Origin: Desulfomicrobium apsheronum
Lineage (GTDB): Bacteria; Desulfobacterota; Desulfovibrionia; Desulfovibrionales; Desulfomicrobiaceae
DNA length: 42,202 bases
Direction: 5' to 3'
Assembly: GCF_900114115.1 (NCBI RefSeq)
Contig: NZ_FORX01000028.1
Location: 1-42,202, forward strand
Both the position numbers and the translations under genes were made by a program. Shown here one piece after another: positions 9,433 through 17,396 of this stretch. A model generated the notes under the pieces. It had not been told where the DNA came from, did not search any database, and saw only the letters and a list, made by a program, of their open reading frames with translations. Within the stretch, counting starts at the first letter, position 1; the number at the start of each line of letters is the position of its first letter.

Positions 9433-9473
9433 GTGGCTTTCATTCCGGATTCTCGAGCAGACCCGGCTTTTTC

Positions 9474-10781
9474 TCACTGCGCCAGCAGCTCCGGATTTCT
9501 CTGCCCCATTGCCCCATAAAGCTCGGCCACGGACCGCTCATAATCCGATAAGGCCTCGTGCAGACTGGCTTCGCTGAGCGTCTGCTTGGATTGGGCATCA
9601 AGGACATCCGTGTTGGTACCTACCTGGGCCTCGTATCTGGCCACGGCCATGCGGTAGCTCTCCTTGGCGGCGATCAGGCCCTGTCTTGCGGCAGCTATGC
9701 GTTTTTCGGCGGCTTGAATCTGCAAAAAGCTCTTCTTGACCTCAAACGAGGCGTCGTTCTCAAGATTCTGATACTCCTGACCCAGCCGGCTCACATTTTT
9801 TTCCGCCTGCTTTTCCCCGTAATAGGTCTTTCCCCATTCAAAAAAGGTCCACTTCATCCCGACCTGAGCATTCCACTGGCTGGGCGTATGGTAGTCTCCG
9901 CCGTGCACCAGGGGATCCTCCCCTTGGCGGATGTAATTGAAGTCGGCGGCCACCTGCGGATAATACGGCACAGCCGCCAGCACCTTGTCCTTTTCGGCCA
10001 GCATGACGGATTGGCGGGCAATGCGCAGATCCGGACGATGCCGCCCCGCACGCTCCAGGCATTCTTCCAGGGTCAGCGGCATGGGGAAATACCGCAACTC
10101 CCCGACATACGCCACATCCGCCTCCACGCTCTTGCCGAGCAACGTGTTCAGCTGGGCGTTTAACGTCGCCTCGTTGTTTTTTGCGGTCAGCAGCACCTGT
10201 TCGGCCGTGGCCACGTCCACCTCGGCCTGCAGCATGTCAAGCTTGGGACGCAGGCCCACCTCGTAGAAAGCGGTATTAACCTTAAGCTGCGACCGCAACC
10301 GGACAAGAGAATCCTCGGCGGAACGTACATTCTCCCGCGCCTGCAGCAAGCGCAGAAAAGCGTCCTGGATGGCGACGATGAGCCGCAGCTCCACATTGTC
10401 GATCTGCGACGCGACCTGCTCCTTCTGCAAGATGGCCTTTTCGTGCGTCGTCAGCAGGTTGAATCCGGTAAACAGCGGCTGGTGCACATTGAAGGTGAGT
10501 TCCCAGTTATCCAGCGTGCCGACGTTGACCCCGAAGGACTGCGGCCGCTCGTCGAGGCGGGTATAGCCGTATGCCGTGCCCAGGGATGGCCCAAAAGCCG
10601 CCTTGGCCGATTTGACGGCATAGTCCGAGGCCATAAGCGCCTCGCGCGCTGCCAGAACCGAAGGATTCGACTTCAGCCCGATCTCAACGGCTTCCCGCAT
10701 GGTCAAGGTCTCCACGCCCCAGGCGGGCAAGGAAAAGAAACAGAAGAAAAACATGCACAAACCGCATTTCAATATTTTCAT
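9474..10781 (-). CDS. TolC-family outer membrane efflux protein
   Basis: A 435-aa outer-membrane channel protein of the TolC/OEP family, the exit duct for tripartite efflux or type I secretion. The signal peptide is MKILKCGLCMFFFCFFSLPAWG. Two OEP repeats follow: LTMREAVEIGLKSNPSVLAAREALMAS near the start and MPLTLEECLERAGRHRPDLRIA at the midpoint, each trailed by long coiled helices. I start at the ATG at 10781, which has GGAG at proper spacing and begins the signal peptide; the frame extends upstream without purpose. No inner-membrane pump or adaptor gene is next to it, so the substrate is unknown. Confidence 0.9.
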   Translation of the reverse strand: MKILKCGLCMFFFCFFSLPAWGVETLTMREAVEIGLKSNPSVLAAREALMASDYAVKSAKAAFGPSLGTAYGYTRLDERPQSFGVNVGTLDNWELTFNVHQPLFTGFNLLTTHEKAILQKEQVASQIDNVELRLIVAIQDAFLRLLQARENVRSAEDSLVRLRSQLKVNTAFYEVGLRPKLDMLQAEVDVATAEQVLLTAKNNEATLNAQLNTLLGKSVEADVAYVGELRYFPMPLTLEECLERAGRHRPDLRIARQSVMLAEKDKVLAAVPYYPQVAADFNYIRQGEDPLVHGGDYHTPSQWNAQVGMKWTFFEWGKTYYGEKQAEKNVSRLGQEYQNLENDASFEVKKSFLQIQAAEKRIAAARQGLIAAKESYRMAVARYEAQVGTNTDVLDAQSKQTLSEASLHEALSDYERSVAELYGAMGQRNPELLAQ

Positions 10782-10961
10782 AAAACACTCCGGAACCGGT
10801 TGTTTGAAAAGTTTTCCCGGCAATCAGGGGCACATACTCTCCCCTGCCTCAAAACGCCACCCCGCAGCATGTCGCCCCCGACTTGTGAAGAAAAGCACTT
10901 GAAGTCACGAAGGATCTCGCCTATGTTTTCGGACTAGATCATAATCAAGAGGAGGCATCCC

Positions 10962-11060
10962 ATGTTTTCTGGACTCATTCTTGCCTTGGGCCTTTGCTGC
11001 GTCGGTCTGATCGTCTATTCCCTGAACAAGGAACACGGCCCCGACAAGCATCACCATTAA
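10962..11060 (+). CDS. 32-aa single-span membrane microprotein
   Basis: An ATG eight bases after AGGAGG opens a 32-codon frame. The product starts MFSGLILALGLCCVGLIVYS, one hydrophobic helix, and ends HGPDKHHH. The Shine-Dalgarno is the strongest in this stretch. The last codon is 9 bp before tRNA-Arg. The His-rich tail might bind metal (inference). I do not recognise a family. Confidence 0.6.
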   Translation: MFSGLILALGLCCVGLIVYSLNKEHGPDKHHH

Positions 11061-11069
11061 TCTCCAATT

Positions 11070-11146
11070 CCGCCCTTAGCTCAGCTGGATAGAGTAGCGG
11101 ACTTCGAATCCGGGGGTCACATGTTCAAATCATGTAGGGCGGGCCA
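11070..11146 (+). tRNA. tRNA-Arg (anticodon TCG)
   Basis: A 77-nt tRNA with encoded CCA. The acceptor CCGCCCT pairs exactly with AGGGCGG; the anticodon loop is CTTCGAA (TCG); the T-arm is ATG-TTCAAAT-CAT. An integrase gene begins 42 bp beyond its 3' end, so it is the presumed target of the island. Confidence 0.95.
11102..11146 (+). other. Presumed attachment site (attL) in the tRNA-Arg 3' half
   Basis: Tyrosine recombinases of islands usually recombine in the anticodon-to-3' part of a tRNA gene and leave a direct repeat of that part at the other end. Here an integrase lies immediately beyond the tRNA and points towards it. I found no second copy of the 3' end (for example AGGGCGGGCCA) to the right, so the exact core and the partner site remain unknown. 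Confidence 0.5.
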
Positions 11147-11188
11147 ATTTTATCAAGGGGTTATGTGGAACAATCCGTAGCCCCTCCT

Positions 11189-12265
11189 TTATTGGGTGGG
11201 ACTTTGGGTGGGACTTTTATGGCACAGCTTTTGCCCAAAAGCCTCCATCGCAAACCTCTCGCTGCCATCCATGCTGTGCAGATAAACCTCTGTCGTACTT
11301 CTATTTTCATGGCCAAGAATTTTTTGAATGCTCACGATTGGAACATTGAGACTTTCTAAAATAGAAGCCCCTGAATGCCGCAAAGCATGATATCTAAAAT
11401 ACTTGACGTTTGCCCTTTTGCACAGCGTGGTCATGATGCGCTTACGGTCTTTATAAGGCCCGACAACATAATTTCTTTGATTTCTATCGAAGTATCTATG
11501 CCAAAATACCCAAGGTCTGTCAGGCACCTTCTCGTGGAATCGACGATTAAGAATCTGAAACAATTCTTCAGTCATCGGCACTTTCCTTGGAGTCAAATGC
11601 CCTCCCCTCTTTTTGCGGGTATATAACGCAACAAAACGCTCTTCTAAATTAACATCATCCCAAGTCAGCCGATTAATTTCACTCATCCGAGCCATGGTAA
11701 ACCTGATTACATTGAGATAGTCTTGCGTTTCTGGATCAGCTAAGGAAATAATAGCTTCTATATCTTCAGGACGAGGGACATACTTCAATTTTTTTTCCAC
11801 GGGTAGAAAGGGCAAACCGTCAGTCGGATTATCCTTCAGCCATTTCCATTTTTTTGCATGATTGAAGAGTGCCCGTAAAAAGCGTATCTCCTTGTTTCCT
11901 ACATGAGATGATTTTTTTGCTCGCTTCAGAATGAATTTCTGCACCATCTCCGGAGTGATTTCGTCCGCAGCCTTCTTCCCCCATTCGGCAACCCACCGTT
12001 TGGCCATGTACCTCAGGTCAGAATAATGGCGCTCAGAGTTGTAGGCTTGGACATAATCGAGCCTTCTATTCACTAGCTCCAAGAAGCCCATGTCGATTTT
12101 TTCGGGCGGTGGGTTCTTGAGCAGGGTTTTCACCTCCTTCCGTTTGTCCGCCTCCGCTTCTCTTGCTGCGGACTTGGTTTTGAACTGGCTGGCGTGATAC
12201 CGAACTCGATTCATGACAAAGTCGTACCGCCATACCTTTCTCTTCTCGTCGAAATAAACGCTCAT
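11189..12265 (-). CDS. int: Tyrosine recombinase / phage-type integrase
   Basis: Site-specific recombinase of 358 aa. The N-terminal arm and core-binding domain (residues ~1-150) are followed by a catalytic domain with R193 (MARMSEINRLTW), H293 and R296 (RYHALRHSGAS), H319 (LGHENRSTTEVY) and the nucleophile Y328. All expected catalytic positions are present. The start is the ATG at 12265, because GGAGG precedes it by six bases; the longer frame begins inside that Shine-Dalgarno. It ends in the short repeat SPTQSPTQ, 42 bp from tRNA-Arg. The upstream HTH gene overlaps its first 200 nt. Confidence 0.95.
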   Translation of the reverse strand: MSVYFDEKRKVWRYDFVMNRVRYHASQFKTKSAAREAEADKRKEVKTLLKNPPPEKIDMGFLELVNRRLDYVQAYNSERHYSDLRYMAKRWVAEWGKKAADEITPEMVQKFILKRAKKSSHVGNKEIRFLRALFNHAKKWKWLKDNPTDGLPFLPVEKKLKYVPRPEDIEAIISLADPETQDYLNVIRFTMARMSEINRLTWDDVNLEERFVALYTRKKRGGHLTPRKVPMTEELFQILNRRFHEKVPDRPWVFWHRYFDRNQRNYVVGPYKDRKRIMTTLCKRANVKYFRYHALRHSGASILESLNVPIVSIQKILGHENRSTTEVYLHSMDGSERFAMEAFGQKLCHKSPTQSPTQ

Positions 12266-12428
12266 AAAGGTCCTCCTCACATGGAAAAAAGAGAGACCCT
12301 CCGAGCTTCACGCCGCCCAATTCTTGCCAATGCTTGTAGACCCAGCTACAGCTTTTGTGCACGAATTTGGCGACCTCCTCGGGCGTCATAATACGCCTTT
12401 CGGCCTGGCTTTCAAAGTCTCTCTTCAT
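12066..12428 (-). CDS. Helix-turn-helix protein, probable excisionase/AlpA-like factor
   Basis: A 120-aa frame whose first 60 residues hold a MerR/AlpA-type helix-turn-helix: MTPEEVAKFVHKSCSWVYKH followed by ELGGVKLGG and a strand ending EEDLYERLF. Such small DNA-binding proteins next to an integrase usually direct excision or regulate int. The frame continues 200 nt into int in another reading frame, giving a basic Gln/Arg/Lys-rich tail that ends NRHGLLGASE. Whether the tail is selected or just open by chance cannot be settled here. The chosen ATG has GGA eight bases upstream; a GTG eight codons earlier is possible. Confidence 0.7.
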   Translation of the reverse strand: MKRDFESQAERRIMTPEEVAKFVHKSCSWVYKHWQELGGVKLGGSLFFPCEEDLYERLFRREEKGMAVRLCHESSSVSRQPVQNQVRSKRSGGGQTEGGENPAQEPTARKNRHGLLGASE

Positions 12429-12551
12429 CCCAAAAATCCGGTTAGTGTTCACAATGAGGAGAGGACTAAAATAATATTTGGGGCTGGGACGGTCGTAGCC
12501 TACCAGATTTTAGCGGGCCTGAATTTCAACAAGTTGCCTCTGGAGGATGGA

Positions 12552-13496
12552 GTGGTGGAGCGAAATCAAGGGGATTTTGGGAACATCTCTGTAGACGAGA
12601 TTCGAGAGTTGCTAAGTGAATATCAAGATGTAGTTAATGAGTACGCAAAAAAGGTTGAATATTTTTCTCTTAAGAAAGTATTTTTCAAATATATTGAGTC
12701 TGATGATGGTGAATTTTTTGATTACCTAAGGAATTTAAAAGAGACAAAAAAAAAGAAACAACACATAATTTATACTGAAAGTAAAGCGCTTGAAATATCT
12801 CAAAGTTCAAAAAACAATGAATATGTTGTTTATGATGAAAATGACGAAAAATATCTAGAATTTATTGATGAACGTAATAGAAAGTTAGTTATGGATAGAG
12901 ATGTACCTATATTAATAAATTACCGTTCATTGATTCATACGTTAGATTTTGAAGAGATTGATTCTGATGAAAAAGTAGAGAGCGTTCAGTATTTGACGCA
13001 CAAATTGAAAGAATCAGGTGTGTTGAAAAATGATTTTGATTTAATGATTAGCATTAAGGTTGAGTGTGCTAGAGCATGTATTGATTTTATAAATACATCT
13101 CTTCATGATTCAGAATTTGACAGTGAAGCAGTTGATGCTTTTTTTAGACTTGGAAGAATTGTAGGCATACTTGAGATACTTTCAAATCTAAATAATGAAG
13201 ATATGCTGGTTAAGCTGTTAAAAATTTTAGCTTCGAAGGCGCATGATGATAGATATGAAGCTAAAAGAAAAAATTATACAAAAGCCATAAATATGGCTAT
13301 TGATTTATGGAAAAGTGGCGATAGAAGAGATTTTAAAAAAATGGCAAAACATGTTTGTTTTGAGATCAACGAAAATTATCAAAAAGACTATTCTCGAAAA
13401 AATAATGGAAAGCCATTGCCAAAAGATAAATTAATAACATATAAAAAAGTTTATGATGCTCTTAAACCAATAGAACACTGGTATAAGGAAAAGTAG
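12552..13496 (+). CDS. AT-rich hypothetical protein of the island
   Basis: A soluble, highly charged protein of about 314 aa. I recognise no family. It is Lys/Asp/Glu-rich and helical, without membrane segments or obvious catalytic motifs. The frame extends upstream to 12324, but that part overlaps the HTH gene antisense. GGAGG at 12542-12546 followed by GTG at 12552 is the best start. Base composition is much more AT-rich than int, and it is oriented opposite to its neighbours, like a 'moron' or defence cargo gene. A strong terminator begins in its stop codon. Confidence 0.7.
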   Translation: MVERNQGDFGNISVDEIRELLSEYQDVVNEYAKKVEYFSLKKVFFKYIESDDGEFFDYLRNLKETKKKKQHIIYTESKALEISQSSKNNEYVVYDENDEKYLEFIDERNRKLVMDRDVPILINYRSLIHTLDFEEIDSDEKVESVQYLTHKLKESGVLKNDFDLMISIKVECARACIDFINTSLHDSEFDSEAVDAFFRLGRIVGILEILSNLNNEDMLVKLLKILASKAHDDRYEAKRKNYTKAINMAIDLWKSGDRRDFKKMAKHVCFEINENYQKDYSRKNNGKPLPKDKLITYKKVYDALKPIEHWYKEK

Positions 13497-13528
13497 CTCC
13501 CCTTCTTTGTAGAAGGGGAGCTTTTTTT
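13495..13528. terminator. Intrinsic terminator at a convergent gene junction
   Basis: AGCTCCCCTTC and GAAGGGGAGCT form a perfect 11-bp stem with loop TTTGTA, followed by seven T on the plus strand. It ends transcription of the AT-rich gene and faces the Sak4-like gene's 3' end. Confidence 0.92.
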
Positions 13529-14489
13529 AAGCAGCCTCTTGCTGCTGGTTTAAAATATTGATCAACTTTTTCAGGTGATCAGGTTTGCCTTTGCACTGCT
13601 GAAGTAAGTTCAGCTGTTCAATGACATGTTCTTTTGGGAGACTTTCGAGATCATCAGCGTCATAGCGATTGCAGACGTATTTGTTGTAATCGCCAAGACG
13701 GTCAATGAGGTCTAGGTCTTGAAGGAGTTTGTATAGACGGTCCAGGACAAATGATCCAGCTGCGTTTTTGAATGCGGGTGGTTTACTTTCTGCTTGGACT
13801 GTTTTTACGATAGACACATCTCCTTCGAGCCAGCGCTTCAAAGATTTCCCAGTTTCTTCGCTGGGCAAAATGTGCTGACCATCGAAGAGACCGGTTCGGT
13901 CTTTACTGGCTGTCCCGACATGACCATCGACAGATAGGTCCATGACCACGGTGAATTCGTACTCGACACCGTCGCGCTGGACAGGGGCAAGTCCGACCTT
14001 GGCAACTTTGGTCTTCCCGTTTTCGTTTGTGACTTCGTAGGCGGTTTTGGTCCGCATGGTCACAATGACGTGGCAGGTTGAGCCAAGGATGGCATCGACC
14101 AGTGCGTTATGCTGGGGAGTGACCTCACGCCAAGCCGCAAAGGTGTTGCGGACAGACTTCGAGACACGGTCATGCATGTCGAGCACGCCGCCTTCTCCTG
14201 TCCATGCATGGCTCAGGCTGTCGAGTATGATAATGTCATAGCCGGCCTGTTCCGCCGCCTTGATGGCGTTGATGTATTTTTCAGGTGAGAAGGGGGGATC
14301 GAGCTGAGCGGCATCGTAATTCAAGAGGTGAGAGTAGAGTTCTCCGGAACCTCTTTCGGTATCGATGAGCGCAACACGTCCTTCAAGGCCTTTGGCAATC
14401 ATGAGGGCAGAGTATGTTTTCCCGCTACCACTAGGGCCGACTAGAGCCAGCCTTAGTTTCGCAGCTTTCCTCTGTGCTTTTTTGAACAT
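13527..14489 (-). CDS. RecA-like ATPase, phage Sak4-type single-strand annealing/recombination protein
   Basis: A 320-aa ATP-binding protein with Walker A GPSGSGKT (residues ~18-25), the DTERGSGE segment, and Walker B DIIILDSLSHAW followed by AWREVTPQHNALVDAIL. This layout is that of phage RecA-core proteins called Sak4 or 'AAA ATPase' in recombination modules. The start at 14489 is preceded by GGAGG; an upstream ATG would add 15 residues. Its neighbours, a Cas4/AddB-like nuclease and DUF3150, suggest a DNA recombination or repair cassette. Specific function is inferred from the family. Confidence 0.78.
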   Translation of the reverse strand: MFKKAQRKAAKLRLALVGPSGSGKTYSALMIAKGLEGRVALIDTERGSGELYSHLLNYDAAQLDPPFSPEKYINAIKAAEQAGYDIIILDSLSHAWTGEGGVLDMHDRVSKSVRNTFAAWREVTPQHNALVDAILGSTCHVIVTMRTKTAYEVTNENGKTKVAKVGLAPVQRDGVEYEFTVVMDLSVDGHVGTASKDRTGLFDGQHILPSEETGKSLKRWLEGDVSIVKTVQAESKPPAFKNAAGSFVLDRLYKLLQDLDLIDRLGDYNKYVCNRYDADDLESLPKEHVIEQLNLLQQCKGKPDHLKKLINILNQQQEAA

Positions 14490-14673
14490 AAGGTTTTCCT
14501 CCGTATCTATGTTGAAAAGTAACTTTTCTTTCATATGCCGCTAGACACATGCTTCGATGGATGAAGATTGGTTCTGATGTGTTAAGTCGATATTCTTCGT
14601 TAAGTTGAACAGGCATTATTTGTGCCCATTTTTCGTCTTCGCTTATTTTAAGTCCACACCAAGCACATCTCAT
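14431..14673 (-). CDS. Small CxxC zinc-finger-like protein
   Basis: An 80-aa protein beginning MRCAWCGLKIS with a later IHRSMCLAAYERK, a possible CxxC...HxxxC zinc site. AGGAG lies six bases before the ATG. It sits 9 bp after the nuclease gene and overlaps the start of the Sak4-like gene by 59 nt, suggesting translational coupling. I recognise no named family. Confidence 0.6.
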   Translation of the reverse strand: MRCAWCGLKISEDEKWAQIMPVQLNEEYRLNTSEPIFIHRSMCLAAYERKVTFQHRYGGKPYVQKSTEESCETKAGSSRP

Positions 14674-14681
14674 ATCATCTC

Positions 14682-15563
14682 CTAAAAATTGACAACGCGA
14701 GACTCATAAAGTCCGAGAAGTTCGTCTTCAAGCCTTGCGTTATCAAGTAGGTATAAATTCCACGATTCTTCGCCAAATGTTTCTAATGCGAGAGCTTCGT
14801 CCATATAGCACAGACTTTGCTGATCACACCATGAACAATGCATTCCTGGATTTCTCCAGAAACAGCCACGTTCGATGCTTGAAGCAACTTGGGAGCAGAT
14901 GTTAAAAATTTCTACAAAGTGTGGAAGGGATCGTGTTGACTCGTCCCAATGAACTTTTGGTTCTTTGGTGCGGATCAAGTACACAAGAGCCACCGGGTAG
15001 TGGCTAAACTCCATCGAATCGAAAGGCTGGGTATAAAGATACGCATACAGACTCATCTCAAGAGCAACGCGAGACATTCCCTCTCTGGGGGTTTTCCCGA
15101 CGGTCTTGAGATCCACGAGGCAAGGAGTTCCGTCTTCACCGATCAACAGTAGGTCAAGATAGCCCAGGAGAGAAATATCTTCGCGAGTTTCCCCCGTGAG
15201 TGGGTGGATTAACTGGCATTGATATTCCGTCTCCATGCGTAACGCAGGCAGTGGCCCAAGACCTTCTAGGAATTTCTTGGATTGGAACAGGCATAATTGC
15301 TGTGCCGAGATATATTCCTGCTCTGTTTCGTAACAACAGTTTTCAAATGGATTATCTTCCCAAAAGATTCGAGATGATTCTTCCGCAATGTCACTTATCT
15401 GGCGATAAACGAGACCTGACTCGACAATATGGTGTATAGCTGATCCTTCTATAAGTGTTTTGGATGCTTTCTTTGCTCTCATGCCTAGTTCATAATGTAG
15501 ATAATATTTTCTAGGACATGAAAGGTATGTATTCAGCTTTGATTTGCTAAAACGAATACTCAT
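14682..15563 (-). CDS. PD-(D/E)XK nuclease, Cas4/AddB/RecB-like with predicted Fe-S cluster
   Basis: A 293-aa nuclease-fold protein. It has the N-terminal cysteine C16 in SCPRKYYLHY, core D137 in GYLDLL, D151-x-K153 in CLVDLKTVGK, and the cysteines C243-x2-C246-x5-C252 near the end. One early cysteine plus three late cysteines around a RecB-like core is the [4Fe-4S] nuclease pattern of AddB, Cas4 and phage exonucleases. No cas genes or repeats are near, so a recombination role beside the RecA-like ATPase is likelier than CRISPR adaptation (inference). The start at 15563 is preceded by GGAGG. Confidence 0.82.
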   Translation of the reverse strand: MSIRFSKSKLNTYLSCPRKYYLHYELGMRAKKASKTLIEGSAIHHIVESGLVYRQISDIAEESSRIFWEDNPFENCCYETEQEYISAQQLCLFQSKKFLEGLGPLPALRMETEYQCQLIHPLTGETREDISLLGYLDLLLIGEDGTPCLVDLKTVGKTPREGMSRVALEMSLYAYLYTQPFDSMEFSHYPVALVYLIRTKEPKVHWDESTRSLPHFVEIFNICSQVASSIERGCFWRNPGMHCSWCDQQSLCYMDEALALETFGEESWNLYLLDNARLEDELLGLYESRVVNF

Positions 15564-15631
15564 GGACCCTCCAAATGGAAAAGGGAGACCTCTTTCGAAG
15601 CCTCCCTTTGGGTGGTTTGATTGCTGCACAA

Positions 15632-16573
15632 TTAAGCGGCAACTTGGACTTCTCCCCGGATATTTCGCGGCGAGAAGTTGTCAGATAAAGGGATATTGTG
15701 ATCCTCCATGCGAATGCGACGGCGGGGGAGCTCCTCAATTGAATCGTCCACGACCGCCTTCAAGCGAGCCATGTCTTCGGCGACACGCTGCCTGAGGGCA
15801 TCGTTGTATTTGAGGGCGTAGGGACTGCGGATGTCGTTCACAATTTCTTTTGCGTTTTCGATCATCTCGCGGAGCTCGTCGTCGTTGAACAGGTTGCGCT
15901 CCTCGAAGGTGGCAAAGAATTCGGTCAGATTGTCGATCATGCTGCTGCGCAGGATCTTGGGCTTTCCGTCTTCGCCATTGCTGAGTCGGTCCACCATGTG
16001 GCCGATAATCTCCGCAAATTCTTCACGCAGAGCCAGCAAAGCCGTCTCCCGTGTTTCCTCCATGAGGTATTGGAATTTTTCCTTTTCTCGTTCGTAGATT
16101 TCCGGAGGCAGAACGCTTGCTTCGTTGGGAATGTCGAGAATGACATACCGCCATTCGAAGCGGAACTTGTCCCGGATGTTGACCGGGTAGTCCGTGTCGC
16201 GGAAGAGATGTCCAAGAATTGTCTTGGCATCTTCCCGTGCCTGTTCGTACTGCGAAGTGAATGCGCTGACACTTTCCCAATATTCTCGTTCAAATTCCTG
16301 AAGGTTTTCTTCGACGAAATGAATTGAATCTTTAGGCACAAGTGTCAGGGATGCCAGGGGAAACGGCAACGCATTCTTGCTCAGGAATTTCCTGGCTTTC
16401 TGCGTCACCGTCTTGATGGGACCGAGGTGCTCCGGGTCAACGAGGTGTTTCTTGCCTCGCAGCCAATCGGAATCGCCCAGTCTTTCCAGAGCCGTGGGTT
16501 CCAGGGCCTTGCTTCCGGTCCAGCATGATGTCTTGAGCTGCAACAGGCAGCTTTGTCTAAAAATGTTTTCCAT
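15632..16573 (-). CDS. DUF3150 domain protein
   Basis: A 313-aa protein that resembles the DUF3150 family, with the recognisable blocks LLQLKTSCWTGSKAL, DWLRGKKHLVDPEHL, LVPKDSIHFVEENL and NIRDKFRFEWRYVILD. It is soluble, with long acidic and helical stretches. The function of the family is unknown, but its members travel with AAA ATPase and DUF1257/DUF2997 genes in mobile elements. The start is the ATG at 16573 with AGGAG seven bases upstream. Confidence 0.78.
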   Translation of the reverse strand: MENIFRQSCLLQLKTSCWTGSKALEPTALERLGDSDWLRGKKHLVDPEHLGPIKTVTQKARKFLSKNALPFPLASLTLVPKDSIHFVEENLQEFEREYWESVSAFTSQYEQAREDAKTILGHLFRDTDYPVNIRDKFRFEWRYVILDIPNEASVLPPEIYEREKEKFQYLMEETRETALLALREEFAEIIGHMVDRLSNGEDGKPKILRSSMIDNLTEFFATFEERNLFNDDELREMIENAKEIVNDIRSPYALKYNDALRQRVAEDMARLKAVVDDSIEELPRRRIRMEDHNIPLSDNFSPRNIRGEVQVAA

Positions 16574-16588
16574 GTTCAATCTCCTTGA

Positions 16589-16789
16589 TTATCCGCAAAG
16601 CGGAATATGTCTTTTGATTGTTTCTTTGCCACGTTTGTAAAACGCGGGGCACAATTGCACTGAAATTTCCTTGCCAAGTAAATCCTTGATGAATTGAGAG
16701 TCTTCAAAGCATGAAGACCCTTCGTATCCTTTTGTCTCGATACGGATTTCTCCGTCATGCGAAACGTCAATGACAATCTGCTTGGGCAC
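16589..16789 (-). CDS. DUF2997 domain protein
   Basis: A 66-aa protein of DUF2997 type (VIDVSHDGEIRIETKGYEGS, then SCFEDSQFIKDLLG). I start at the GTG at 16789 because GGAGG lies seven bases upstream; the frame opens 18 nt earlier at an ATG that has no Shine-Dalgarno. A small hairpin (CACGC-ATGAA-GCGTG, 16805-16819) lies just before it. Members accompany DUF1257 proteins. Function is unknown. Confidence 0.75.
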   Translation of the reverse strand: MPKQIVIDVSHDGEIRIETKGYEGSSCFEDSQFIKDLLGKEISVQLCPAFYKRGKETIKRHIPLCG

Positions 16790-16880
16790 GATAAATCCTC
16801 CATGCACGCATGAAGCGTGTGGATAAAGTTTGAAATTTGTTGGAAAGATGGAGGCTTTGGAGTAGGGAAAGATGGATGTG

Positions 16881-17255
16881 CTAAGTTGTTAGAACGATGC
16901 GCACTCCGTTATTATTTTTAATTTCGGAGTAACGCATATTTTTTCTTCGTGCTTCAGACAAAACTCTTTCTATGGTGTAGGCTTGTTTGAGAAGTCCAGC
17001 TCCTGCTCCAATTCGTTGGGTCAATCCGCCAGTACTCCAGTCATCCCAGTATAATGAGAAGCTGTCGTCCTGTCGGACTACTCCAATTTCATAAGAAGCA
17101 TCGGCTGCGCTTATTGCATGGTCACAAGGATGTGAACCGTTGTACCATTTGAAAGCTTTCTGCCCGTACATGAACTGAAGAGCGAGGCGATCACAAGCTT
17201 TTCGCAAAGCATCGAGATCGTTAATCTTGAGTTCGATTTTACTGATATGGCTCAT
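16881..17255 (-). CDS. DUF1257 (Ycf35-like) protein
   Basis: A 124-aa protein resembling DUF1257, the family of plastid/cyanobacterial Ycf35, with an N-terminal strand MSHISKIELKINDLDALRKA and an aromatic block DSFSLYWDDW. The ATG overlaps the stop codon of the 42-aa microprotein upstream (ATGA), so the two are translationally coupled. In cyanobacteria, relatives of this gene, DUF2997 and the Ycf46 AAA ATPase occur together; the same set is present here. Molecular function is unknown. Confidence 0.78.
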   Translation of the reverse strand: MSHISKIELKINDLDALRKACDRLALQFMYGQKAFKWYNGSHPCDHAISAADASYEIGVVRQDDSFSLYWDDWSTGGLTQRIGAGAGLLKQAYTIERVLSEARRKNMRYSEIKNNNGVRIVLTT

Positions 17256-17380
17256 GTGTCCTCCATTGTAGTTATGGAGTGTTCACATGCCACATCAGCT
17301 TCAATCCCTGGTGGCAAAGCGAGTTGTTCACTCTGCGCTGGATAATTCGTAGAGGCAGTTTCGTTGCAGTCGTCAGTCAT
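17252..17380 (-). CDS. 42-aa acidic microprotein coupled to DUF1257
   Basis: An ATG five bases after AGGAGGAG opens a 42-codon frame whose product starts MTDDCNETASTNYPAQSEQ and ends TTMEDT. Its TGA overlaps the DUF1257 ATG. It is acidic and without a hydrophobic helix. The start signal, the placement between two co-oriented genes and the ATGA overlap all argue that it is translated. No family is recognised. Confidence 0.6.
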   Translation of the reverse strand: MTDDCNETASTNYPAQSEQLALPPGIEADVACEHSITTMEDT

Positions 17381-17396
17381 TTCTCCTCCTGTTTTG

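Noticed and set aside
11206-11218. Tandem GGGTGGGACTT repeat near tRNA-Arg as an att core
   Set aside because: It lies inside int and encodes the SPTQSPTQ tail; it does not match the tRNA.
14682-15563. Cas4-like nuclease as a sign of CRISPR
   Set aside because: No repeat array, cas1/cas2 or effector genes are visible; neighbours are recombination-type genes, so an AddB/phage exonuclease reading is preferred.
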